5,978 nt of DNA from Dehalococcoidia bacterium (GTDB taxonomy: Bacteria; Chloroflexota; Dehalococcoidia; E44-bin15; DAOWNJ01), in contig DAOWNJ010000064.1 of assembly GCA_030642645.1 (NCBI GenBank), positions 1 to 5,978 on the forward strand, read 5' to 3'. Shown in pieces: positions 1 to 5,334 of the stretch. Numbering within the stretch: the stretch's first letter is position 1; every line of letters starts with the position of its first letter. Below the pieces are notes generated by a model. The model worked only from the letters and a program-made list of their open reading frames with translations, was not told where the DNA came from and did not search any database. The position numbers were made by a program, and so were the translations under genes.

Positions 1-444
1 CATGGCAGAAACACCCCCCCCACCATCCCTCACCCTCCCCTCGATCCAGCGAACAAGGTTCGCACCCCTCAGAGGGGGAAACTCCCTCACTACCGCCATC
101 CCCGAGAGCTCCCTGAGGAGGGGGTTATTCCTCCTTATCCCGCCATCGACGAGGACGAGCACCGTTGTCGGTGGCATCTCGGCGAGCTCGGCCCTGACCC
201 CCCTCCACGCATCATCCACACCATCTTGAAAGCGACCTAGGAGGCCCTCAACGATAACCAGGCGTCTCTCCCCCAGGAAGGGCATCGTGCTCAAGATGGC
301 CATAAGCTCGTGGAGCTTGAGACCATGACCATCGAGGATGGTGGTATTGGTTGAAAGGGCCTCCCTATCACCAAGGCCTTGCTTGACCTCCTCTACTGCC
401 TGGTGAATGGAGAAATCATCCTGACCGAAGAATACATAAAGCAA
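1..444 (-). CDS. holA: DNA polymerase III delta subunit, N-terminal part (runs off left edge)
   Basis: This open frame of 148 codons has no stop before the window edge, so the C-terminal half or more is missing. HolA is the clamp-loader subunit that opens the beta sliding clamp at the replication fork. The translation shows the family's opening pattern: a hydrophobic strand followed by a Gly-acidic turn (LYVFFGQDDF, residues 2-11). A helix follows, then the conserved MPFLGERRLVIVEG segment (about residues 55-68) and the strand VLVLVDGG near residue 100. The start is TTG at 444-442: an in-frame TAA lies at 468-466 and no other start codon lies between. A GAGGGTGGTGG purine run at 461-451 sits 6 nt upstream. 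The nearby ATG at 438-436 is in another frame. The gene is divergent from the YchF-like gene. A run of eight G lies in-frame at 21-14. The family call rests on recalled motifs; I am fairly sure of it. Confidence 0.82.
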   Translation of the reverse strand, partial: MLYVFFGQDDFSIHQAVEEVKQGLGDREALSTNTTILDGHGLKLHELMAILSTMPFLGERRLVIVEGLLGRFQDGVDDAWRGVRAELAEMPPTTVLVLVDGGIRRNNPLLRELSGMAVVREFPPLRGANLVRWIEGRVRDGGGGVSAM

Positions 445-494
445 TGAACGCCACCACCCTCGATTTTATCACAATATGTGCTATCATATATTAT
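445..494. promoter_or_regulatory. AT-rich divergent promoter region between holA and the YchF-like gene
   Basis: These 50 bp are the only space between two divergent starts and are much more AT-rich than the flanking genes. On the minus strand, TGTGATAAA (473-465) resembles an extended -10, which would put the holA transcript start near 458 and leave the purine-rich ribosome site in a short leader; I see no good -35. On the plus strand, TATCAT (482-487) or the overlapping TATATT (487-492) could be a -10, which would place the start at or next to the ATG at 495. No Shine-Dalgarno sequence precedes that ATG, so leaderless initiation is possible. Box assignments are by eye. Confidence 0.4.
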
Positions 495-497
495 ATG
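470..497. repeat. Two short palindromes in the divergent promoter
   Basis: CACA-ATA-TGTG (470-480) is an inverted repeat with 4-bp arms. CATATA-T-TATATG (485-497) is a perfect inverted repeat with 6-bp arms whose right arm contains the ATG start codon of the YchF-like gene. TATCA also recurs directly at 467-471 and 482-486. The arrangement could be an operator shared by both promoters. In such AT-rich DNA short palindromes also occur by chance, so the regulatory reading is only a suggestion. Confidence 0.3.
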
Positions 498-1559
498 GAG
501 ATCGGCATTATCGGGCTACCTAAAAGCGGCAAGACCACCCTGTTCCATGCTTTGACCAAGAAGGGTGGTGAGACTAAAACTGCCATGAACATCGGGGTGG
601 CCAAGGTCCCCGACCCAAGGCTCCAAAGGCTTGAGGAGATCTTCAAGCCGAAGAGGACCATCCCTGTAGAGGTAAGGTATGTTGATGCCGCACCAAAGGG
701 ATTTACCAGGGATGGAGTGGTGGCAAGCGAGCTGAGCCCGGCTGATGCCCTGATCCAGGTCATCCGAGCCTTTGAGGATGATAGAGTCCCCCACCCCGAG
801 GGGAGCATTGACCCTGAAAGGGGCCTCAGCACCCTAAACCTGGAGCTTGCCTTCTCCGACCTTGCGATTATTGAGCATAGACTTGGGCGGATAGAGGTGG
901 CCTTAAAGGGGGCAAGACAAGAGGAGCGAGAGCTCATCCACCGCGAAAAGGCCCTCCTGGAGAGGATAAAGGACGAGCTTGAGCACGATACCCCGTTAAG
1001 GGAGCAAACCTTGAGCGAAGAGGAGATGAGGATAATCGAGAGCTATCAGTTTCTCACCGCAAAGCCTCAGCTCATAGTGCTCAATATCGGCGAGGACAGG
1101 CTTGGGGACGCTGATTCCCTTGAGGAGGAGTGGCGCGCAAGATACAGCCGTCCCAGACTCGAGGTCGCTGTCCTCTCGGCTGAGATTGAGGAGGAGCTGG
1201 CCGAGCTCTCCGAGGAGGACGCTGGGGAGTTCCGCTCCGCAATGGGGCTGGGAGGGACTGGGAGTGAGCGCATCATCAGGCTCTCCTATAGTCTTCTTGG
1301 GCTCATCTCATTCTTCACCGTCGTCTCCCAGGAGGTGAAGGCGTGGACCATCCACAAGGGGACAACAGCGCCAAGGGCTGCAGGTAAGGTCCACTCCGAT
1401 ATGGAGCGGGGGTTCATTCGCGCCGAGGTCATTCAATTTGATGACCTCGTCAAGTGTGGCAGCATAGCTGAGGGGAGAAAAAGAGGACTGCTTCGTTCGG
1501 AGGGCAAGAACTACACCGTTCAGGATGGAGATATAATCACCTTCCTTTTCAATATCTAG
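495..1559 (+). CDS. ychF: YchF-family P-loop NTPase with C-terminal TGS (DUF933) domain, divergent
   Basis: This 354-residue protein belongs to the YchF branch of Obg-like NTPases, which are cytosolic, ribosome-associated and usually prefer ATP. The Walker A motif GLPKSGKT is at residues 7-14. N197-I-G-E200 fits the NxxE motif that replaces the NKxD of true GTPases. A helical, Glu-rich coiled-coil-like hairpin lies at about 120-190. The C-terminal 75 residues (AWTIHKGT at 283-290, GFIRAEVI at 306-313, TVQDGDI at 341-347) are typical of the YchF TGS domain. The oddity is the switch II/G3 site: family members normally carry D-x-A-G, whereas this has D64-A-A-P67. Length is close to the usual 360 or so. 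I chose ATG 495 because the Walker motif then begins seven residues in, as is usual. The frame extends upstream to ATG 444, but those 17 residues do not resemble the family. No Shine-Dalgarno sequence is visible. It could be a paralogue rather than the orthologue of E. coli YchF. Confidence 0.83.
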   Translation: MEIGIIGLPKSGKTTLFHALTKKGGETKTAMNIGVAKVPDPRLQRLEEIFKPKRTIPVEVRYVDAAPKGFTRDGVVASELSPADALIQVIRAFEDDRVPHPEGSIDPERGLSTLNLELAFSDLAIIEHRLGRIEVALKGARQEERELIHREKALLERIKDELEHDTPLREQTLSEEEMRIIESYQFLTAKPQLIVLNIGEDRLGDADSLEEEWRARYSRPRLEVAVLSAEIEEELAELSEEDAGEFRSAMGLGGTGSERIIRLSYSLLGLISFFTVVSQEVKAWTIHKGTTAPRAAGKVHSDMERGFIRAEVIQFDDLVKCGSIAEGRKRGLLRSEGKNYTVQDGDIITFLFNI

Positions 1560-1561
1560 GG

Positions 1562-2674
1562 CTACATTAGGAAACTCAATAGAATGCCAGCAACACAGGC
1601 AGAGCCAATCACCCCGGCGACATTTGGCCCCATTGCGTGAAAAAGAAGGTAGTTATTCGGGTTTTCCCTCTGCCCCTCCTTCTGAGAGACCCTTGCTGCC
1701 ATGGGGATTGCGGAGACCCCTGCCGAGCCAATAAGGGGGTTGATCTGCCCCCGGGTGAGCTTACAGAGCAATTTCCCCATCAATAGCCCACCTATAGTCC
1801 CTACAGCGAAAGCGAAGAGCCCCAATGCGAGGATCTCAATGGTCTTAGCATTTATTGTAGCCGCAGCAGACATAGTAGCCCCGACACAGACCCCTAAAAA
1901 GATGGTCGAGACATCTATTATCTCGGTGCTGGCGCTTCTGGCCAATCTATCGGTGACGCCACTCTCACGAAGGAGGTTCCCCAGAAGCAACATCCCCAGT
2001 AGGGGTGCCGCCTTTGGCAGGAACCAGCAGATCGCTACAACCAGCACTATGGGGAATAGGGTGCGCTCAAGCCTTGATACCGGGCGGAGCTCCTCCATCA
2101 CGATTGCCCTCTCCTTCTTCGTGGTAAGGAGGCGCATAATCGGGGGTTGAATAATGGGAACCAGGGCCATGTAGGAGTAGGCGGCAACGGCTATAGGGCC
2201 TATCAGGTCAGGGGCGAGTTTGGCAGCAGCATAGATGGCGATTGGGCCGTCAGCAGTCCCTATCATCCCCACCCCCCCAGCCTCATTTATATCAAAGCCG
2301 ATGGCGAGACAGACAAACAGGGTGGCGAAGATACCTAGCTGGGCAGCGGCTCCCATGAGAAAGGTCTTCGGATTAGCTATCAATGGACCAAAGTCTGTCA
2401 AAGCTCCGACGCCGAGGAAGATGAGGCAGGGGAGTATCTCATACTGCACCCCATAGTAGAGGTAGTAAAGGAGCCCTCCCTCCTCCATCAAACCTGAAAG
2501 GGGGAGGTTCGCCAGTATTATCCCGAAGCCTATTGGTATGAGCAGAAGGGGCTCATATTTTTTTGCAATCCCAAGATAGATAAGGAGGCAACCGATAACA
2601 AGCATTATCAGATTGCCCCAGGTAAGGTTGGCAAAGCCTGTTGTGTTTAGAAACTCGAGTAGCGCCTCTAGCAC
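1562..2674 (-). CDS. oadB: Na+-translocating decarboxylase beta subunit (OadB/MmdB/GcdB type)
   Basis: This 370-residue, very hydrophobic membrane protein is the Na+ channel and decarboxylase part of biotin-dependent pumps. Free energy from decarboxylating carboxybiotin drives Na+ out of the cell. Family signatures include YEILPCLIFLGVGALTDFGP (78-97), the key acidic site A141-D142-G143-P144, GATMSAA (265-271), and NPLIGSAGVSAIPMAARVSQ (312-331). HAMGPNVAGVIGSA (346-359) lies near the C-terminus. D142 corresponds to the Na+-binding Asp of Klebsiella OadB. The canonical GGADGPT is here GTADGPI, so two neighbours of the Asp differ. The start is GTG 2674-2672, with a GAGGGGG ribosome site overlapping the preceding TGA; the gap to the biotin carrier is 7 nt. 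It is last in the five-gene run. The substrate (oxaloacetate, methylmalonyl-CoA, glutaconyl-CoA or other) cannot be told from this subunit. Confidence 0.9.
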   Translation of the reverse strand: MLEALLEFLNTTGFANLTWGNLIMLVIGCLLIYLGIAKKYEPLLLIPIGFGIILANLPLSGLMEEGGLLYYLYYGVQYEILPCLIFLGVGALTDFGPLIANPKTFLMGAAAQLGIFATLFVCLAIGFDINEAGGVGMIGTADGPIAIYAAAKLAPDLIGPIAVAAYSYMALVPIIQPPIMRLLTTKKERAIVMEELRPVSRLERTLFPIVLVVAICWFLPKAAPLLGMLLLGNLLRESGVTDRLARSASTEIIDVSTIFLGVCVGATMSAAATINAKTIEILALGLFAFAVGTIGGLLMGKLLCKLTRGQINPLIGSAGVSAIPMAARVSQKEGQRENPNNYLLFHAMGPNVAGVIGSACVAGILLSFLM

Positions 2675-2681
2675 TGCCCCC

Positions 2682-3059
2682 TCACTCGATAAGGACCAGA
2701 GGATCCTTCGTTCTCACGGATGCATTCTCACTCACATAGACCTCCTTGACCACCCCTTCCCTTGGAGCCACTATATCGATCTCGACCTTCATTGACTCAA
2801 GGACGAGGAGGACATCACCTGCCTTCACCATATCACCAACCCTCACCCTTAAAGAGACCACCGTGCCCGGCATCGGGGAGGAGACCGGCCCAGAGACAGC
2901 GGTTGGTGGCTTTTTTGCTGAGACTGGTGAGACCTCAGCCGGGTCAGGTGTAGTCGGAGGGGCAGTCCCTGACTCGGTCCCTTCAGCTACCTCCTCAACC
3001 TCCACCTCGTAGGTCTCTCCCTCGATGGTAACCCTGAATCTCCTTTTTTTCCTCTCCAT
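2682..3059 (-). CDS. Biotin carboxyl carrier protein of the decarboxylase pump
   Basis: This 125-residue protein carries biotin, which swings CO2 from the carboxyltransferase to the membrane beta subunit. Residues 6-24 form the short N-terminal strand segment (RRFRVTIEGETYEVEVEEV) found before biotin domains of OadA and GcdC/MmdC type proteins. Residues 25-60 are a Pro/Ala/Thr/Ser linker. Residues 61-125 are the biotinyl domain, with PMPGTV (62-67) and the attachment motif E88-S-M-K91, K91 being the predicted biotinyl lysine; the residue after it is Val rather than the more common Met. The start is ATG 3059-3057, with GAGGT at 3070-3066 and 6 nt spacing. Its first 73 nt overlap the oadG-like gene in another frame. 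A lipoyl carrier is less likely because of the MK motif and the neighbouring oadB. Confidence 0.9.
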   Translation of the reverse strand: MERKKRRFRVTIEGETYEVEVEEVAEGTESGTAPPTTPDPAEVSPVSAKKPPTAVSGPVSSPMPGTVVSLRVRVGDMVKAGDVLLVLESMKVEIDIVAPREGVVKEVYVSENASVRTKDPLVLIE

Positions 3060-3352
3060 CCAATAACCTCGTGGAATCGATTGTCGACTTGAGCCCTCCA
3101 GCGAGATACGGCCCCCTTCTCCCCTTTAACCACCCTTATCGAGGCAGGCCTCTCTTCAAGGCAGCTCATAACCGCAGCAGTGGCGATGGCCACCTTCTTC
3201 AGATCCTTCTCCTCTTCGACATCCTGCTGGCCAGTGATCCTGGCTATCCACCCGAGGATGCGGGTAAGCAGTATAAAGAAGATGGAGATTATAATAAGCG
3301 CCCCAAGTGCCACCAGAGTAAGTTGGAGTGCTACAGCCCAATCAGTCGGCAT
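2987..3352 (-). CDS. oadG: OadG-like small membrane subunit (gamma/delta) of the decarboxylase pump
   Basis: The 121-residue frame has one membrane segment near the N-terminus (about residues 6-36, LTLVALGALIIISIFFILL at its core). A charged stretch follows (EEEKDLKK, 46-53), then a small soluble region containing VAIATAAVMSCL and ending its family-like part near AVSRWRAQ (81-88). This is the layout of OadG/MmdD/GcdD subunits, which anchor and assemble the pump; the family is short and poorly conserved, so position beside the biotin carrier and oadB is a large part of the evidence. The start ATG 3352-3350 lies 2 nt after the rtcB stop, with AAGGG at 3363-3359. The last 25 or so residues, basic and low in complexity, lie within the overlap with the biotin carrier gene and may not be a real conserved tail. 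The frame passes through a seven-A slippery run (see separate entry). Confidence 0.75.
   Translation of the reverse strand: MPTDWAVALQLTLVALGALIIISIFFILLTRILGWIARITGQQDVEEEKDLKKVAIATAAVMSCLEERPASIRVVKGEKGAVSRWRAQVDNRFHEVIGWRGKKGDSGLPSRERPTRWRLRR
3044..3050 (-). promoter_or_regulatory. Candidate -1 ribosomal frameshift heptamer A_AAA_AAA
   Basis: Read in the oadG-like frame, the codons are GGA AAA AAA GGA, so the seven A lie as X_XXY_YYZ, the register needed for tandem -1 slippage. The biotin carrier frame is exactly the -1 frame here. Slippage would join residue 103 of the OadG-like protein to residue 6 of the biotin carrier and give a fusion of about 223 residues. The unshifted frame stops 18 codons later at 2989-2987. 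I did not identify a downstream stem-loop. The biotin carrier also has its own start and ribosome site, so frameshifting is not required. Confidence 0.35.
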
Positions 3353-3354
3353 CT

Positions 3355-4803
3355 CTAACCCTTAACCACCCCTATAGGTCTGGCCTTTATCACCTTTCTC
3401 GATATCCCTGCCCTATGGGTGACCTCAACTACATCTGAAACATCCTTATATGCCTCAGATGCCTCCTCAGCAAGCGAAGACATACTTGCCGCCTTTACCA
3501 GTATCCCCCTTTTGGCAAGCCCCCGAGCAACATCCACCCCCTTAAGGCCTCGTTTTGCCGCGGAGCGGCTCTTGACCCTGCCGGCACCGTGGCATGTGGA
3601 GCCGAAGGTCTCCCTCATGGCACCCTCGGTCCCCACCAGGACATAGGAAAAGCGCCCCATATCCCCCGGTATGAGAACAGGCTGCCCAATACCGCGATAC
3701 CTGAGCGGTATATCGGGGTGGCCGGCGGGGAATGCCCTGGTAGCCCCCTTTCGATGGACACACAGGGTGAGCCTCTTCCCGTCAATAACATACTCCTCTA
3801 TCTTGGCGATATTGTGGGCCACATCATAGACCATCCCCAGAGCTGTTTTGCCAAAAACCTTCCCAAATGACTCCCTCGCCCAGTGAGTGATGCACTGGCG
3901 ATTGGCCCAGGCATAGTTTGCAGCACAGGCCATTGCGGCAAGGTAGCTCTCCCCCTCAGGGGACCTCACCGGGGCACAGGCAAGCTGACGGTCGGGGAGG
4001 GAGATAGCATATTTCTCAACCGCCCCCCCCATCGCCCTAACATAGTCCTCGCAGACCTGATGGCCAAAGCCCCTTGAACCGGTATGGATGAGAAGGAGAA
4101 CCTGACCCACCCTCTCGATCCCCATAGCCCTTGCCGCATCGGGCTCATATATCTCATCAACCACCTCAACCTCAAGGAAGTGGTTCCCTGAGCCAAGAGT
4201 CCCCAGTTGAGGGACGCCACGCTTCTTCGCCCTCTCACTCACCTGAGCTGGATCGGCCCCCTTCATCTGACCGTTCTCCTCGGTGACCTCAATGTCCTGA
4301 GCCTCACCATACCCCTTCTCAACCGCCCACCTCGCCCCCCCGACCAGAACATCGTCTATCTCCCCTGATCGTAGCCTTATCTTCCCCTCAGATCCAAGCC
4401 CTGAGGGAACACTGGCAAAGAGCTCATCTACGAGCTCCCCTATTCTGGGCCTGACCTCCTCTTCACTGAGTCTGGTATAAAGGAGGCGAACCCCGCAGTT
4501 TATATCGAAGCCCACCCCACCAGGGGAGATGACCCCATCCTCAACCCTGGTCGCTGCCACCCCACCAATGGGGAAGCCATATCCCCAGTGTATATCGGGC
4601 ATAGCCATAGAGCTCCTCACAATGCCGGGGAGGAAGGCTACATTGGCAACCTGCTCCGGGGCCTGGTCTCCTCTTATCACCTCAAGTATTCTCTCATCAG
4701 CATAGATAATCCCGGGGACTCTCATCCCCTCTTTATAGCTTTTGGGTATCTCCCAGCGGTAGTCATCAAGCTTCCTCAATGGTCCTTCCCAGCGGTTTGG
4801 CAT
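3355..4803 (-). CDS. rtcB: RNA-splicing ligase RtcB
   Basis: RtcB joins 2',3'-cyclic phosphate (via 3'-phosphate) and 5'-OH RNA ends in tRNA splicing and RNA repair, using GTP and Mn2+. The 482-residue product matches the roughly 480 of the Pyrococcus enzyme. Visible metal-site and catalytic motifs are GFDINCG (D100, C103), GSGNHF (N207, H208), HTGSRGFGH (H240), AHNIAK (H330), VHRKGATRAF (H350) and CHGAGR, whose H405 corresponds to the guanylylated His. All key residues are present, so it should be active. I chose ATG 4803-4801: the strong GGGAGG at 4815-4810 is 6 nt away from it but directly abuts the alternative in-frame ATG at 4809-4807. Archease lies 11 nt upstream, and the oadG-like gene starts 2 nt after the TAG stop. 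It is clearly in one transcription unit with archease. Confidence 0.96.
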   Translation of the reverse strand: MPNRWEGPLRKLDDYRWEIPKSYKEGMRVPGIIYADERILEVIRGDQAPEQVANVAFLPGIVRSSMAMPDIHWGYGFPIGGVAATRVEDGVISPGGVGFDINCGVRLLYTRLSEEEVRPRIGELVDELFASVPSGLGSEGKIRLRSGEIDDVLVGGARWAVEKGYGEAQDIEVTEENGQMKGADPAQVSERAKKRGVPQLGTLGSGNHFLEVEVVDEIYEPDAARAMGIERVGQVLLLIHTGSRGFGHQVCEDYVRAMGGAVEKYAISLPDRQLACAPVRSPEGESYLAAMACAANYAWANRQCITHWARESFGKVFGKTALGMVYDVAHNIAKIEEYVIDGKRLTLCVHRKGATRAFPAGHPDIPLRYRGIGQPVLIPGDMGRFSYVLVGTEGAMRETFGSTCHGAGRVKSRSAAKRGLKGVDVARGLAKRGILVKAASMSSLAEEASEAYKDVSDVVEVTHRAGISRKVIKARPIGVVKG

Positions 4804-4809
4804 ACCCAT

Positions 4810-4815
4810 CCTCCC
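4810..4815 (-). promoter_or_regulatory. Ribosome binding site of rtcB (decides the start)
   Basis: GGGAGG reads out just after the archease stop, sharing one base with its TAG. Spacing is 0 nt to the first in-frame ATG (4809) and 6 nt to the second (4803), so the second is preferred. The closeness to the archease stop suggests translational coupling. Confidence 0.7.
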
Positions 4816-5231
4816 TAAACATCCAGTAAGACCTGAACCCTCACGCCATCGTTCTTTTGAACCTCGACCATATGGTAGGTGGCTGCCTTCACCCCCGTCT
4901 TCAGATGATGGCGTTTTAGGTCAACCCTCTCCCCGAAACACCTTGCCCTGAGATTGTTTTCTCCGATCTCATCTATCTTGAAGGTCTTGAAGATTATATT
5001 CTCAGTATCGAAGATATAGATGAGCTCGTTCAGCCACTCCACCAGAAGGCCCTCCACATCACGAGCGTCGACCTCAACATCACGCGAGACATCCTCACCA
5101 ACCCCATCAAGCTCGGCTATTATGCTGAAGAGGGCATATGCAGCACTGGCAAATGCACCCTCCAGGTCATCCCCATATGCAGCAATGCCAATATCGGCGG
5201 TGTGGTCGATGAGCTCATAACGCCTCACCAT
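4815..5231 (-). CDS. Archease (RtcB activator)
   Basis: Archease is a small metal-binding protein that speeds guanylylation of RtcB and allows multiple turnovers. The 138-residue product is the usual length. It has the N-terminal DHTADIG motif (residues 9-15), the central GLLVEWLNELIYIFDTE helix (61-77), the KAATYHMVEV strand (115-124) and the terminal VLLDV with its conserved acidic residue. The frame is open upstream to 5276, but the Cys-rich 15 extra residues are unlike the family. ATG 5231-5229 is chosen because YELIDHTADIG then begins at residue 5. AGGAG at 5238-5234 is only 2 nt from this ATG and 5 nt from a GTG at 5228-5226, which would remove one residue; either start is possible. It is first gene of the five-gene run and lies immediately upstream of rtcB, the common pairing. 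Confidence 0.94.
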   Translation of the reverse strand: MVRRYELIDHTADIGIAAYGDDLEGAFASAAYALFSIIAELDGVGEDVSRDVEVDARDVEGLLVEWLNELIYIFDTENIIFKTFKIDEIGENNLRARCFGERVDLKRHHLKTGVKAATYHMVEVQKNDGVRVQVLLDV

Positions 5232-5233
5232 AG

Positions 5234-5238
5234 CTCCT
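5234..5238 (-). promoter_or_regulatory. Ribosome binding site of archease
   Basis: AGGAG lies 2 nt before ATG 5231 and 5 nt before GTG 5228. The spacing is short for the ATG. It also overlaps the region where transcription should start if the promoter at 5241-5270 is real. Confidence 0.5.
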
Positions 5239-5240
5239 AT

Positions 5241-5270
5241 ATAATAGCATTCATTACACCAGCATGTAAG
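5241..5270 (-). promoter_or_regulatory. Promoter of the archease-rtcB-pump operon
   Basis: On the minus strand, CTTACA (5270-5265, four of six matches to TTGACA) is followed 18 nt later by TATTAT (5246-5241), preceded by TGC (5249-5247) as an extended -10. The -10 ends 9 nt before the archease ATG, so the transcript would have a leader of only a few bases or none. The promoter is back to back with that of the DUF47 gene. This is a reading by eye; sigma factor preferences of the host are unknown. Confidence 0.45.
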
Positions 5271-5290
5271 ACCCAATCAACCCACCTGCC

Positions 5291-5319
5291 TTGACAACTG
5301 AACCTGGGTCTGATAACTT
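5291..5319 (+). promoter_or_regulatory. Promoter of the DUF47/phosphate gene
   Basis: A perfect TTGACA -35 (5291-5296) is followed after 17 bp by TAACTT (5314-5319), with TG one base upstream (5311-5312) as an extended -10. Transcription would start near 5326, leaving a leader of about 9 nt that contains GGAG (5328-5331). A 6-nt shift would read GATAAC as the -10 instead. I see no PHO-box-like direct repeats. Confidence 0.5.
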
Positions 5320-5334
5320 CTAGGCTTGGAGACG

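Noticed and set aside
14..21. Run of eight G in holA as a phase-variation switch
   Set aside because: holA is an essential replication gene where switching would be lethal; the run simply encodes glycines in frame.
2..229. 75-codon plus-strand frame at the left edge
   Set aside because: It is antisense to holA, is low in complexity (Pro/Ser/Thr-rich) and looks like no family; the minus-strand reading gives clear HolA motifs.
444..494. N-terminal extension of the YchF-like protein from ATG 444
   Set aside because: The 17 extra residues do not resemble the family, whose Walker A normally starts a few residues from the N-terminus, and the stretch coincides with the AT-rich divergent promoter.
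1701..2150. 149-codon plus-strand frame opposite oadB
   Set aside because: It is the antisense shadow of a strongly conserved membrane protein gene; its translation shows no recognisable domain and no ribosome site was noticed.
3588..3606. His/Cys motif of RtcB considered as a separate zinc-binding domain
   Set aside because: The STCHGAGR stretch is the RtcB active-site guanylylation motif and not a separate domain.
5232..5276. Cys-rich N-terminal extension of archease
   Set aside because: It could look like a metal-binding addition (three Cys), but it covers the predicted promoter and lies upstream of the AGGAG site; archease of normal length starts at 5231.
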